Origin: Sulfurimonas sp.
Lineage (GTDB): Bacteria; Campylobacterota; Campylobacteria; Campylobacterales; Sulfurimonadaceae
Reading direction: 5' to 3'
Length of the DNA stretch: 19,658 bases
Assembly: GCA_022712775.1 (NCBI GenBank)
Contig: JAFLJZ010000052.1
Location: 1-19,658, forward strand
The notes under the pieces were generated by a model that did not search any database, was not told the origin of the DNA, and saw only the letters and a list, made by a program, of their open reading frames with translations. Below are positions 1 to 8,367 of this stretch, piece after piece. The first letter of the stretch is position 1. Each line of letters opens with the position of its first letter. Both the position numbers and the translations under genes were made by a program.

Positions 1-1
1 A

Positions 2-1063
2 AAAATCAAGACTAACACTATCGAGTGTGGCGAGATTGGTATCGTTGTTCTAGGTCTTAAAGAAGTAAGTGTTATCAATGTTGGCGACACAATTACTGAT
101 GTTAGAAACCCAACTGCCGAACCTGTTGGGAAATATGAACCTGCTAAACCATTTGTATTTGCTGGAATTTTTCCTATAGACACAGATAAATTTGAAGATC
201 TTCGAGATGCTCTTGATAAACTACGCCTTAATGATAGTTCTTTATCTTATGAGCCTGAGACATCAGTAGCACTTGGTTTTGGTTTTCGTGTTGGTTTTCT
301 TGGAATGCTTCACATGGAAGTTATCAAAGAGCGTCTTGAGAGAGAATTTAATCTGGACTTAATCGCTTCTGCTCCATCTGTAATCTATAATGTTTATCTA
401 AGTAATGGTGATTTTGTAAATGTTCAAAATCCTTCTCAATTACCAGAAGTAAATAGAATTGACAGAATAGAAGAACCTTATGTGAGAGCTACGGTTATTA
501 CGCCAGCAGAGTACCTTGGAAATATCATAACACTTCTCATAAATAAGCGTGGAACGCAAACTAAGATGACTTACCTCAATGAAGATAGAGTTATGCTTGA
601 ATATGAAGTCCCTATGAATGAGATAGTGATGGACTTTTACGATACTCTAAAAAGTATTTCAAAGGGTTATGCATCATTTGATTATGAACCAATCGATTTC
701 AAAGTTGGAGATCTTGTTAAACTTGACATCAAAGTAGCGGGAGAAGCAGTAGATGCACTCAGCATTGTAGTACCTCGTAATCAGGCTCTTTCTCGTGGTC
801 GTATTTTAGTTAAAAATATGAAAGAACAAATCCCTAGACAACTTTTTGAAGTTGCTGTTCAGGCATCTTTAGGTTCTCAGATTATCGCTAGAGAAACTGT
901 AAAATCTATGGGTAAGAATGTTACTGCTAAATGTTATGGTGGTGATATTACTCGTAAAAGAAAACTACTAGAAAAACAAAAAGCTGGTAAAAAGCGTATG
1001 AAGTCTATAGGGAAAGTTCAACTTCCTCAAGAAGCATTTATGTCCGTTCTTAAAATGGACTAA
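2..1063 (+). CDS. lepA: Elongation factor 4 (LepA), C-terminal part
   Basis: EF4/LepA is a ribosome-associated translational GTPase that acts on stalled or mis-translocated ribosomes and helps ribosome assembly. The frame is open from the window edge, so the N-terminal GTPase domain is missing and roughly the last 353 residues are present. Visible are the end of domain II (the [13 protein letters not shown] stretch), the elongation-factor G-like domains III and V ([38 protein letters not shown]) and the LepA-specific C-terminal domain with its basic signature [20 protein letters not shown] followed by [23 protein letters not shown]. The internal methionine at 305 is not a gene start, because strong LepA homology continues upstream of it. 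The stop is followed after 9 bp by the ComF-like gene, so the two are probably co-transcribed. Confidence 0.97.
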   Translation, partial: KIKTNTIECGEIGIVVLGLKEVSVINVGDTITDVRNPTAEPVGKYEPAKPFVFAGIFPIDTDKFEDLRDALDKLRLNDSSLSYEPETSVALGFGFRVGFLGMLHMEVIKERLEREFNLDLIASAPSVIYNVYLSNGDFVNVQNPSQLPEVNRIDRIEEPYVRATVITPAEYLGNIITLLINKRGTQTKMTYLNEDRVMLEYEVPMNEIVMDFYDTLKSISKGYASFDYEPIDFKVGDLVKLDIKVAGEAVDALSIVVPRNQALSRGRILVKNMKEQIPRQLFEVAVQASLGSQIIARETVKSMGKNVTAKCYGGDITRKRKLLEKQKAGKKRMKSIGKVQLPQEAFMSVLKMD

Positions 1064-1072
1064 ATACACTTT

Positions 1073-1645
1073 ATGAAGTGTCTATTATGCGAAAGTTTGT
1101 CACTTTTGCATATATGCAAAACCTGTCAAGAAACCTTTTTAACTCCTTCTCTTTATAAACGAAAAATTCAAAATATCGAAGTTATCTCTTTTTATAAATA
1201 CCAAGATATTAAAGAGCTCCTTCACACAAAACATACAGACTTAGGTTTCTATATATACACAATTCTTGCACGTAATAGTTTCAAGAAGTTTTCTGATGAC
1301 TTTAACTTTGGCGGAGACGTAGTTTCTATTGGAATTGATGATACTATAGAATCAGGCTATGCACACACTGCACTCTTAAATAAGGCACTTCAAAGTAGTT
1401 CTATTAAACCTATATACAACATACTACGAGCACAAAATAGTGTCTCATATTCAGGAAAAGACAAAAGTTTTAGACTACTTAATCCTAGAAAATTTATAAT
1501 AAAAAAATTCAATGAAGATAATGTGATTCTTGTAGATGACATTATCACAACGGGGAGTACCCTAACGCAAGCTATTGACGTAATGAAATTAAACAAAAAG
1601 AATGTCCTTTTTTGTTTAACCTTAGCCGATTCTGCTCTAAAATAA
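1073..1645 (+). CDS. ComF family phosphoribosyltransferase-like protein
   Basis: A 190-residue protein of the ComF/GntX family, which is linked to DNA uptake in naturally competent bacteria but whose reaction is not settled. An N-terminal zinc-ribbon-like cysteine set is visible (C3, C6, C15, C18). A type I phosphoribosyltransferase PRPP loop, VILVDDIITTGSTL, lies near residues 151-164, with its acidic pair and the TTGST turn intact. Length is near the family norm. The start at 1073 preserves the first CxxC pair. There is no clear Shine-Dalgarno sequence, so translation may be coupled to lepA 9 bp upstream. The 3' end overlaps the opposing AsmA-like gene by 9 bp (1637-1645). The family call is firm; a role in competence is only inferred. 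Confidence 0.85.
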   Translation: MKCLLCESLSLLHICKTCQETFLTPSLYKRKIQNIEVISFYKYQDIKELLHTKHTDLGFYIYTILARNSFKKFSDDFNFGGDVVSIGIDDTIESGYAHTALLNKALQSSSIKPIYNILRAQNSVSYSGKDKSFRLLNPRKFIIKKFNEDNVILVDDIITTGSTLTQAIDVMKLNKKNVLFCLTLADSALK

Positions 1646-3634
1646 TTTTTGTAAAAAATTACCTATCTGTTTTGTAGCTTCTTTTTTTATCTGTTCTTTA
1701 ACAATATCTTCTGCATCTACTGTTACCTTAGGCGCACTTTTATTTCCACTTAAAAGGACTGTTATAGGATTGTTATTTGCTACTATCACTATCTTAGATT
1801 TTATCTGATTTGTATGCGAGTTAATCTTTGTGTTTACGGTTTTAATAGAAGAAGTATTTGATCTTAAATCAAATGAAGCAAAAACTACTTCTTTATTTAT
1901 ATCTGCACTCACCATACCTTTAAATTTTTGTTTATACATATCTATACCAGCATACTGCTTAACAAGAGTAAAAGCTGTATTATCTTCAAACCTACCCTCT
2001 ACTAAATCACCTCTAAATTTACCAACTTTCTCTTTTGTATTATAGTTAAGTACCCCATTTATAGCAGATCTAAATACAGGGGGGTATGCAAACATATTCA
2101 TAGCATCAATCGTCTGAATTGACTTTACATCTGCTGTCAAGTCATCATTAAAAAGCTTGATATCTAGCTTTCCACCAGCAATCTTTGAATGAAGTGTTAC
2201 AACTAAGTCTTTAGCTTTTTTCACTGTTCCCTCAGCTTTAAGGGAGCCTTTTATGCGTCTCTCAAGAACAAAGTAAAGTTTATTAAGGTTAGGAACATTA
2301 ACTGTATAGTCAGTCTCAAGAGACTTGTCTTTTAAGTTATATCTCGCCTGCTCTATATCAATATGTGCTAATGTTGATTCTAGGTCAAGCTTTGTATCTG
2401 CGAAATCTCCATCTAAAATAGTATATGAATTAAGAGAAAATTTTGTCTTTGGCATAGGTGTTTTAAATTTATTTTCTTTTGTTATATATTTTGAATTAGC
2501 TACACCATCTTTAATGTTTGTAATAACCGTACCTTTTAAATTTCCTTTTCTAAGATCACTAATTTTAGCATTCAAGTCAAAAAGTCCATCTGCATAATGT
2601 GGTTGTTTTGCCATATACAATGCTTTTTGCACTTGCAGATTTTTAATTGTAGCTTCAAGCGAAGATGCCTTGAAGTCTTTTAAAATAACACTAAAAACTG
2701 TGTCCGACGCGGCAACATCACTCATCCCATTTATAGTTAGAAGTTCTTTGTTTCCCTTTACGGTTCCATGAAGGTTTAAAGGACCACGAATATCTGCCTT
2801 TGTAATAGGTTGAAGAATAGCTAATTCTTTTACATCAATATTGTACTTAAGATTAAGTTTTAATGGTTGTGGAGTTACGATTCCATTTGAAGTAATTTTT
2901 GCAAGTGTAGATTTTAAAGTATATGTATAATCTACATCATCACCTTTAAGTTTTGCATCCAACTTCATTGTAAAATTTGTTTTAGGAATATTAAGGTCAA
3001 GCTCTTTGTTCATAAGAGCAGTATTAAGCTTTCCATTTTTTGTTACTAAAAGTATATCTCCATCTAGCTCATGCGGTGTAATATTTTTAAAGTTAACATC
3101 AATATCTAACTTTGCTTTAGCATAAGGTTTTTCTCCTACTAACTCCAAAAGAGTAACTAAATCAGCATTTTTAATATTTGCGATAATTGAAGTAGGGTTT
3201 AAATCTGTTAATTCTACATGGTACGAAGTTTGACTTAAAGCAATATCACTTACCCCATCTATCTCCATAAAAGAAAGGTCTCCCTGGGCTGTACCATCTG
3301 TATTAAATGGACCTTTTAATGGTTTCTTTGTAAGTTTTTCTAAATTTTCTAATTTTTTCAATTTGATGTTATAAATAGCATCAAATGACTGCGAAAATAA
3401 ATTATACGTTCCTTTTGCATAAATTGTATTGTCTGCATCAAGCTCAATAAATATTTCAAATTCACTCATTCTTAAAACAAAAGTACTTATCTTTGCATTA
3501 AGATCTGAAGATGCATTAATCTTTTCTTGCACCATTGGCTGTACTATAGAGTTTCCTTTTGCAGTAAAAGCAACAAAATATACTCCACCAGCAATCATCA
3601 TAACCAATACTAAAAACCATACTAAAATTTTCAT
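1637..3634 (-). CDS. AsmA-like membrane-anchored periplasmic protein with three internal repeats
   Basis: A 665-residue protein with one N-terminal membrane segment (about residues 3-25) and a long beta-rich remainder expected in the periplasm. I choose the start at 3634 because GGAG lies 8 bases upstream; a TTG five codons earlier is less likely. The body contains three copies of a ~177-residue unit. The best-conserved part of each begins at about residues 106 (LKGPFNTDGTAQG), 282 (IRGPLNLHGTVKG) and 461 (IKGSLKAEGTVKK), and each is preceded by a Y-x-V-x-V-x2-L-x2-L stretch. Repeated beta units behind a single anchor are the build of AsmA/TamB/YhdP proteins, which form lipid-carrying grooves between inner and outer membrane. 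Transport of phospholipid is therefore a reasonable inference, not shown. An amphipathic helix (VKEQIKKEATKQIGNFLQKL) closes the protein. A divergent promoter lies upstream. Confidence 0.72.
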   Translation of the reverse strand: MKILVWFLVLVMMIAGGVYFVAFTAKGNSIVQPMVQEKINASSDLNAKISTFVLRMSEFEIFIELDADNTIYAKGTYNLFSQSFDAIYNIKLKKLENLEKLTKKPLKGPFNTDGTAQGDLSFMEIDGVSDIALSQTSYHVELTDLNPTSIIANIKNADLVTLLELVGEKPYAKAKLDIDVNFKNITPHELDGDILLVTKNGKLNTALMNKELDLNIPKTNFTMKLDAKLKGDDVDYTYTLKSTLAKITSNGIVTPQPLKLNLKYNIDVKELAILQPITKADIRGPLNLHGTVKGNKELLTINGMSDVAASDTVFSVILKDFKASSLEATIKNLQVQKALYMAKQPHYADGLFDLNAKISDLRKGNLKGTVITNIKDGVANSKYITKENKFKTPMPKTKFSLNSYTILDGDFADTKLDLESTLAHIDIEQARYNLKDKSLETDYTVNVPNLNKLYFVLERRIKGSLKAEGTVKKAKDLVVTLHSKIAGGKLDIKLFNDDLTADVKSIQTIDAMNMFAYPPVFRSAINGVLNYNTKEKVGKFRGDLVEGRFEDNTAFTLVKQYAGIDMYKQKFKGMVSADINKEVVFASFDLRSNTSSIKTVNTKINSHTNQIKSKIVIVANNNPITVLLSGNKSAPKVTVDAEDIVKEQIKKEATKQIGNFLQKLF

Positions 3635-3660
3635 ATGAAACTCCGTCAATATATTTTGTA

Positions 3661-3689
3661 ATAATACAACAAATTTGATTAATTGTTAA
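3661..3689 (-). promoter_or_regulatory. Predicted sigma70 promoter of the AsmA-like gene
   Basis: On the minus strand TTAACA (3684-3689) and TATTAT (3661-3666) are separated by exactly 17 bases. Transcription would start near 3654, giving a short leader of about 20 bases to the GGAG and the ATG at 3634. The prediction is from pattern only. Confidence 0.5.
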
Positions 3690-3721
3690 ATATATCATTA
3701 TTTCTAATGCTTGATACACTT

Positions 3722-3761
3722 AGACTAAACTTATATGCATACATTAACTAAGACTATACTT
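3722..3761 (+). promoter_or_regulatory. Direct repeat upstream of the grpE promoter, candidate operator
   Basis: AGACTAAACTT (3722-3732) recurs as AGACTATACTT (3751-3761), 10 of 11 bases identical and 29 bp apart. The second copy overlaps the first two bases of the -35 box of the grpE promoter, a position where a bound protein would block RNA polymerase. No CIRCE (HrcA) inverted repeat is present. The protein that would bind is unknown. Confidence 0.35.
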
Positions 3762-3788
3762 GACATTATTACACTCAATATGTATAAT
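3760..3788 (+). promoter_or_regulatory. Consensus sigma70 promoter of grpE-dnaK
   Basis: TTGACA (3760-3765) and TATAAT (3783-3788) are perfect -35 and -10 hexamers with an ideal 17-base spacer. Such a complete -35 is uncommon in Campylobacterota, whose vegetative promoters usually lack a conserved -35 box. Start of transcription is expected near 3795, and AAGGAG follows at 3809-3814, 13 bases before the grpE ATG. Confidence 0.75.
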
Positions 3789-3827
3789 ATGCCTATCTTT
3801 TGAAAAACAAGGAGTAAATTAACCACT

Positions 3828-4379
3828 ATGTCTAAAGAAGAAATAGAAAATGAACCTCAAATAAATGAAGAGGAAGTAGATGTTACAAATGAAGAAGCTG
3901 ATGCGGATGCAGAAGCTGTAGAAAATGAGTTTGATCTTTTACAAACTGAGCTTATAGCATTAAAAGACAAATATGCTAGAGTTCATGCTGATTTTGATAA
4001 CATCAAAAAAAGATTAGAGAGAGAAAAATATACTGCTGTTGAATATGCAAATGAAAAATTTGCAAAAGATATGATTCCAGTATTAGATGCACTTGATGGT
4101 GCAATGAAGTCAGTAGAAGGCGATGCAGATAAGGCAGAACTTTTTGATAAGTTAAAAGAGGGAATTGAGCTTACACATAAGTCTCTTCTTACACAACTCG
4201 AAAAACATGGTGTAACTTTAGTATCACATGATGAACCATTTGATCCAAATATTCACAACGCAATCCAAGCAATGGATAGTGACACAGTAGAATCAGGACA
4301 AATCGTACAAACTTTTCAAACAGGTTATAAATATAAAAGCCGCCCACTACGTGAAGCAATGGTTATAGTAGCAAATTAG
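3828..4379 (+). CDS. grpE: GrpE, nucleotide exchange factor of DnaK
   Basis: GrpE releases ADP from DnaK and so drives the cytoplasmic Hsp70 folding cycle. The 183-residue protein shows the usual order: an acidic disordered N-terminus (to about residue 38), a long coiled-coil helix containing the family signature YARVHADFDNIKKRLEREK (about 49-67), a helical middle, and the C-terminal beta domain (HGVTLVSHDEPFDPNIHNAI, then SRPLREAMVIVAN). Length is normal. It lies 118 bp upstream of dnaK in the same direction. In many Campylobacterota hrcA precedes grpE; here the upstream neighbour is the divergent AsmA-like gene instead. Confidence 0.96.
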   Translation: MSKEEIENEPQINEEEVDVTNEEADADAEAVENEFDLLQTELIALKDKYARVHADFDNIKKRLEREKYTAVEYANEKFAKDMIPVLDALDGAMKSVEGDADKAELFDKLKEGIELTHKSLLTQLEKHGVTLVSHDEPFDPNIHNAIQAMDSDTVESGQIVQTFQTGYKYKSRPLREAMVIVAN

Positions 4380-4388
4380 TTATAAAAA

Positions 4389-4461
4389 CTCGTTCCCAAG
4401 TTGTACTTGGGAATACATATAAAACAACAGTAGTCATTCCCAAGCAAAGCGTGGGAACGAG
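4389..4461 (+). repeat. REP-like double hairpin between grpE and dnaK
   Basis: Two imperfect copies of a hairpin face each other. The left one is TTCCCAAG-TTGTA-CTTGGGAA (4393-4413, perfect 8-bp stem). The right one is TTCCCAAGC-AAA-GCGTGGGAA (4437-4457, one mismatch). The outer ends CTCGTTCCCAAG (4389-4400) and CGTGGGAACGAG (4450-4461) also pair with one mismatch, so the 73 bp can form either two small hairpins or one long stem. The CTCGTTCCCA / TGGGAACGAG type of end is familiar to me from dispersed REP-like repeats moved by REP-associated transposases; no transposase is in the window. Its location inside a chaperone operon suggests an effect on mRNA stability or read-through. Confidence 0.75.
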
Positions 4462-4497
4462 AAAACAAATTTAAAATAAATAAAAAAAGGAATTAAT

Positions 4498-6384
4498 ATG
4501 TCAAAAGTTATTGGTATAGATTTAGGAACAACAAATTCATGTGTTGCAGTTTATGAGGGTGGTGAAGCGAAAATCATCCCTAATGCTGAAGGTAAAAATA
4601 CAACTCCATCAGTTGTAGCATTTACAGATAAAGGTGATGTTCTAATTGGAGACCCTGCAAAACGTCAAGCTATTACAAACCCTGAGAAAACAATCTCTTC
4701 AATCAAAAGAATCATGGGTCTTATGATGAATGAAGAAAATGCGAAAGCTGCACACGATAAAGTAACGTATAACATTGTAGATAAAGATGGTGCTGCTTGT
4801 GTTGATGTTGCTGGTAAAATTTATACACCACAAGAAATTTCAGCAAAAATTCTTGTAAAACTAAAAGAAGATGCCGAAGCATATTTAGGCTCAACTGTAA
4901 CTGACGCTGTTATTACAGTTCCTGCTTACTTTAATGACTCTCAACGTAAAGCAACAAAAGACGCTGGTACTATCGCTGGTCTTAATGTTCTTCGTATTAT
5001 CAACGAGCCAACGGCATCTGCACTTGCTTATGGTCTTGATTCAAAAACTGAAGAAAATGTACTTGTTTACGATCTTGGTGGTGGAACATTTGATGTTACT
5101 GTTTTAGAAATCTCTGATGGTACATTTGAAGTTCTTTCAACAGATGGTAATGCATTTTTAGGTGGAGATGATTTTGATAATAAAATCGTTGATATGTTAA
5201 ATGATGAGTTTAAATCATCTCACGGGATTGAGCTTAAAAATGATAAAATGGCTCTTCAACGTCTTAAAGATGCTGCTGAGAATGCAAAAAAAGAGTTAAG
5301 TTCAGCGACTGAGACTGAAATTAACTTACCATTTATCACTATGACAGAAGCTGGACCACAGCATTTAGTTGTAAAACTTACGCGTGCTAAATTTGAAGCT
5401 ATGATTTCTGATTTAGTTGAAGAAACTATTGATCATATTAAAACTGCAATGAATGAATCAGATTTAGATAACAATGAAATCAAAGAAATTATCATGGTTG
5501 GTGGATCTACTCGTGTTCCTATGGCACAAGAAGCTGTTTCTAAATTCTTCGGTGGAAAAGACTTAAACAAAGGTGTTAACCCTGATGAAGTTGTTGCTGC
5601 TGGTGCTGCTATTCAAGGTGGTGTTTTACGTGGAGATGTTAAAGATGTTCTACTTCTTGATGTTACACCTCTTTCTCTTGGAATCGAAACACTAGGTGGA
5701 GTTATGACGAAGATTATTGAAAAAGGAACTACAATTCCTGTTAAAAAATCTCAAGTTTTCTCAACAGCTGAAGACAACCAACCAGCTGTATCTATTTCTG
5801 TTGGTCAAGGTGAGCGTGAGTTTGCTAAAGATAACAAATCGTTAGGTTTATTTGAGCTTGGAGATATTCCAGCAGCACCAAGAGGTGTACCTCAAATCGA
5901 AGTAACTTTTGACATTGATGCAAATGGTATCTTAACTGTTTCTTCGACTGATAAAGGTACTGGTAAATCTCAGTCAATCACAATTTCAGGATCATCTGGA
6001 CTAAGTGAAGAAGAGATTAACAAAATGGTTCAAGATGCTGAAGAAAATAAAGTTGCTGATGAAGAAAGAAAAGCATTAGTAGATTTACGTAACCAAGCTG
6101 ACGCTCTAATCGCTCAAACTGAAAAATCAGTAGAAGAGATGGGTGACAAACTAGAAGCTGAAGAAAAAGCAAAAATTGAAACAGCTATTACTGAGTTAAA
6201 AGATACTTTAAAAGATGAGTCTGCTACTAAAGAGACTATTGAAGAAAAAGTAAAAGCACTAACTGAATCAGCGCATAAAATGGCTGAAGAAATGTATAAA
6301 CAAAAAGAAAACCCAGAAAAAGCAGAAGCTGATGCAAAAAAGAAAAAAGAAGAAGACGACGTAATAGATGCTGAGATAGAGTAA
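4498..6384 (+). CDS. dnaK: DnaK (Hsp70 chaperone)
   Basis: The ATP-dependent cytoplasmic chaperone that binds unfolded peptide segments, working with GrpE and DnaJ. The 628-residue protein has all Hsp70 signatures: [19 protein letters not shown] at the N-terminus, [19 protein letters not shown] (about 190-208), [17 protein letters not shown] (about 330-346), the linker-region [17 protein letters not shown] (about 382-398), and a substrate-binding domain with [14 protein letters not shown]. It ends in the usual acidic tail [14 protein letters not shown] stands 6-7 bases before the start. It forms an operon with grpE; dnaJ is not adjacent. The stop codon lies in the loop of a perfect hairpin described separately. 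Confidence 0.98.
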   Translation: MSKVIGIDLGTTNSCVAVYEGGEAKIIPNAEGKNTTPSVVAFTDKGDVLIGDPAKRQAITNPEKTISSIKRIMGLMMNEENAKAAHDKVTYNIVDKDGAACVDVAGKIYTPQEISAKILVKLKEDAEAYLGSTVTDAVITVPAYFNDSQRKATKDAGTIAGLNVLRIINEPTASALAYGLDSKTEENVLVYDLGGGTFDVTVLEISDGTFEVLSTDGNAFLGGDDFDNKIVDMLNDEFKSSHGIELKNDKMALQRLKDAAENAKKELSSATETEINLPFITMTEAGPQHLVVKLTRAKFEAMISDLVEETIDHIKTAMNESDLDNNEIKEIIMVGGSTRVPMAQEAVSKFFGGKDLNKGVNPDEVVAAGAAIQGGVLRGDVKDVLLLDVTPLSLGIETLGGVMTKIIEKGTTIPVKKSQVFSTAEDNQPAVSISVGQGEREFAKDNKSLGLFELGDIPAAPRGVPQIEVTFDIDANGILTVSSTDKGTGKSQSITISGSSGLSEEEINKMVQDAEENKVADEERKALVDLRNQADALIAQTEKSVEEMGDKLEAEEKAKIETAITELKDTLKDESATKETIEEKVKALTESAHKMAEEMYKQKENPEKAEADAKKKKEEDDVIDAEIE

Positions 6385-6394
6385 CTCTATCTCA
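6372..6394. terminator. Hairpin around the dnaK stop codon, between convergent genes
   Basis: TGAGATAGAG (6372-6381) and CTCTATCTCA (6385-6394) form a perfect 10-bp stem whose three-base loop is exactly the dnaK stop codon TAA. There is no U-tract on either strand, so it is not a classical intrinsic terminator. It could protect the 3' end or block read-through from both sides, since the EAL gene ends 10 bp further on. Confidence 0.5.
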
Positions 6395-6404
6395 TGATAT
6401 TCAT

Positions 6405-8267
6405 TTAGAGTAAGCTACTTTTTGGCTTACCTATATGATATCCTTGAATATAATCTATATCCATCTTACTCATAACATTAAAAATCTCTTCAGAACTTAC
6501 AAACTCCACTATCAGTTTTGCATTTAACTTTCTAGCAACTGTAATTATAGATTCAATCAACACTAAAGAACGATCACTTGTTAAAATAGATTCTGTTAAT
6601 GAGCCATCTATTTTTATATAATCAATATCAAATTTAAAAATTGTTTCATAATTTGAATACCCTACACCAAAATCATCAAGTGCTATTTTCACCCCGTAAG
6701 AATGAAGTAAATCAAAAAATTCACTCACTTCTTCATGATTGTGTATAGCTTCATTCTCTAAAAGCTCAAATGTACAACGTTTAGCTGCATCAGGATATTG
6801 TTTTATAATCGCAATAATAAAGGCTTCTGTATCAAGGTTGATTATATCTGCAAATGATAAATTTATAGAAAATTCTAAATCATTATTAATAAACACTTCA
6901 AAAGATTTTTTAATAATTAACTTAGTTACCTCTGGATAAATATGCATATCCTGCAATACATCTAAAAATTGGTAAGGGGAAAGTATATTAGAATGTATAT
7001 CTTTTACTCTCATTAATACTTCGTATTTAGTAATTTTTTTAGTTTTAATATTGTATATTGGCTGAAAGTATGGAATTATTCTATCATCCATAAATGCTAA
7101 TCTTAACTCTTGCGATATAGTAATATTATCTGCGTATTTTTTTAAAACATCATCACTAATTACATCTACATTACTAATTTCTCCATAATTTGCCTTAGAC
7201 AACATTAAACCATATTCACATTTTTCTAAGGCATCATGTGACGCAGTAGCATAACTACCATAAAAGGATAATGTTATCTCATCTTCTTTAATATGAAATA
7301 CTTTCTCTTCTAATCTATTTTTTAAGTTTTTTACTATATTTTGATTATCTACTATTGGTAAAAGAATAGCAAATTCATCCCCATAGATACGGTATATTTC
7401 AATTAGATTTTTACATTCTAAAATAAATTCTAAAACCTCTTGAATAACCTTATCGCCAGAATCGTGACCATAGAGTAAGTTGATTTTACTAAACTCTTTT
7501 ATATTTAATATTAAAAGAGTATTTGGATGAACATCATGCTCAATATCATATCTAAGTTGAAAATAATTTCCATGTCTAGTAAGTGGGTCTTCATAAATAG
7601 AAGTTAATCTTTTTGAAAAATATATATGCATTATAATATCTCTAATTTGATATGATGACATTAATATATCTAAATACAAAAGTAAAAAGTAAGCATAATC
7701 ATGGCGATTATACATTCTTATAGCACTATTAGCCATTGAATGAAGGTTAGTATGTAGCTTATCTATTTTTGGATGAGATTGTTTAATATCATCTTCAATA
7801 ATCCATCTACCAACAAAACATTTTCTTGGATCAAGTTCAAAAAACTTAGGTTCACGTATAATGCTTGTAATAAGGTTTTGCATCCATCTAAGATGAGCAT
7901 TAATCAAATCTCTTTTAGGTTCTAATGAAATTGATAATTTTTTATCAATCTCCATCTCAATTAAATGAATATCGAATTTTAATTTTTCATTTAAGTATGC
8001 CTGAGCTATCCTATTTTTTATCTCATGATTATCATGAGAACTTTTATAAAATCTAAAAAATTCATCTATATACTCACTTACAATCACATAGGGGATGTTT
8101 TTTTTATGTAATTTTTCACCAAGCTTATTGTATAGTTCATCAGAATCTTCATTTTTTAGTAGGTATGTCCATTCATCTATAACATTAACATCAAGAAGAA
8201 TCTCTTTCCATGCATCAAAATAGCCAGAATCTTTAATACGTTTAATTACATCCCTTATGCTATTCAT
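6405..8267 (-). CDS. c-di-GMP protein: CZB zinc-binding domain, degenerate GGDEF, EAL
   Basis: A 620-residue soluble protein for cyclic-di-GMP turnover. Residues ~115-185 match a chemoreceptor zinc-binding (CZB) domain: H125 in HLRW, C150 in CFVGRW, and H172 and H176 in HxxxH. This is the 3-His/1-Cys set, with spacing close to that of E. coli DgcZ. The GGDEF domain (~225-370) has Y295-GDEF in place of GGDEF, so cyclase activity is doubtful. The EAL domain (~390-615) starts with E416-V-L rather than EAL. It keeps E416, N469, E501, D531 and D532 (DDFG), K552, E588 and Q608, so phosphodiesterase activity is likely. The first ~110 residues are helical and unassigned. AGGGA precedes the start. It is transcribed divergently from the thioredoxin gene, with 100 bp between them. 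I infer a metal- or oxidant-sensing phosphodiesterase. Confidence 0.85.
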   Translation of the reverse strand: MNSIRDVIKRIKDSGYFDAWKEILLDVNVIDEWTYLLKNEDSDELYNKLGEKLHKKNIPYVIVSEYIDEFFRFYKSSHDNHEIKNRIAQAYLNEKLKFDIHLIEMEIDKKLSISLEPKRDLINAHLRWMQNLITSIIREPKFFELDPRKCFVGRWIIEDDIKQSHPKIDKLHTNLHSMANSAIRMYNRHDYAYFLLLYLDILMSSYQIRDIIMHIYFSKRLTSIYEDPLTRHGNYFQLRYDIEHDVHPNTLLILNIKEFSKINLLYGHDSGDKVIQEVLEFILECKNLIEIYRIYGDEFAILLPIVDNQNIVKNLKNRLEEKVFHIKEDEITLSFYGSYATASHDALEKCEYGLMLSKANYGEISNVDVISDDVLKKYADNITISQELRLAFMDDRIIPYFQPIYNIKTKKITKYEVLMRVKDIHSNILSPYQFLDVLQDMHIYPEVTKLIIKKSFEVFINNDLEFSINLSFADIINLDTEAFIIAIIKQYPDAAKRCTFELLENEAIHNHEEVSEFFDLLHSYGVKIALDDFGVGYSNYETIFKFDIDYIKIDGSLTESILTSDRSLVLIESIITVARKLNAKLIVEFVSSEEIFNVMSKMDIDYIQGYHIGKPKSSLL

Positions 8268-8293
8268 TTGTTCCCTTTTTATTACATTTATCT

Positions 8294-8299
8294 ATTATA
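8294..8299 (-). promoter_or_regulatory. Candidate -10 box of the CZB-EAL gene
   Basis: On the minus strand TATAAT occurs at 8294-8299, 27 bases before the start codon, and again at 8304-8309. Neither has a recognisable -35, which is usual in Campylobacterota. Either could serve. Confidence 0.35.
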
Positions 8300-8335
8300 A
8301 CTCATTATACAGAAAATAGAAAATATATTATTGAC

Positions 8336-8341
8336 TATAAT
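8336..8341 (+). promoter_or_regulatory. Candidate -10 box of the TlpA/ScsD-like gene
   Basis: TATAAT at 8336-8341 lies 27 bases before the ATG at 8368, giving a leader of about 20 bases. There is no clear -35, and only a weak GGAT as ribosome binding site. Confidence 0.35.
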
Positions 8342-8367
8342 TATACAAATAAAATATATGGATAGAT

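Noticed and set aside
1390..1596. Open frames antisense to ComF, the AsmA-like gene, the molybdenum subunit, the kinase and hisD
   Set aside because: They lie entirely across well-supported genes, have no ribosome binding sites and their translations show no recognisable motifs. They are by-products of AT-rich coding DNA.
1643..1662. AT-only inverted repeat AATTTTT-GT-AAAAAATT at the ComF/AsmA-like junction as a terminator
   Set aside because: It lacks G/C pairs and lies within the coding sequence of the AsmA-like gene. Its make-up is explained by Lys/Phe codons.
3635..3649. TTG start five codons before the AsmA-like ATG
   Set aside because: GGAG lies between the TTG and the ATG at ideal distance for the ATG, so the later start is favoured.
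3635..3827. CIRCE operator for HrcA
   Set aside because: No TTAGCACTC-N9-GAGTGCTAA-like inverted repeat is present in this region.
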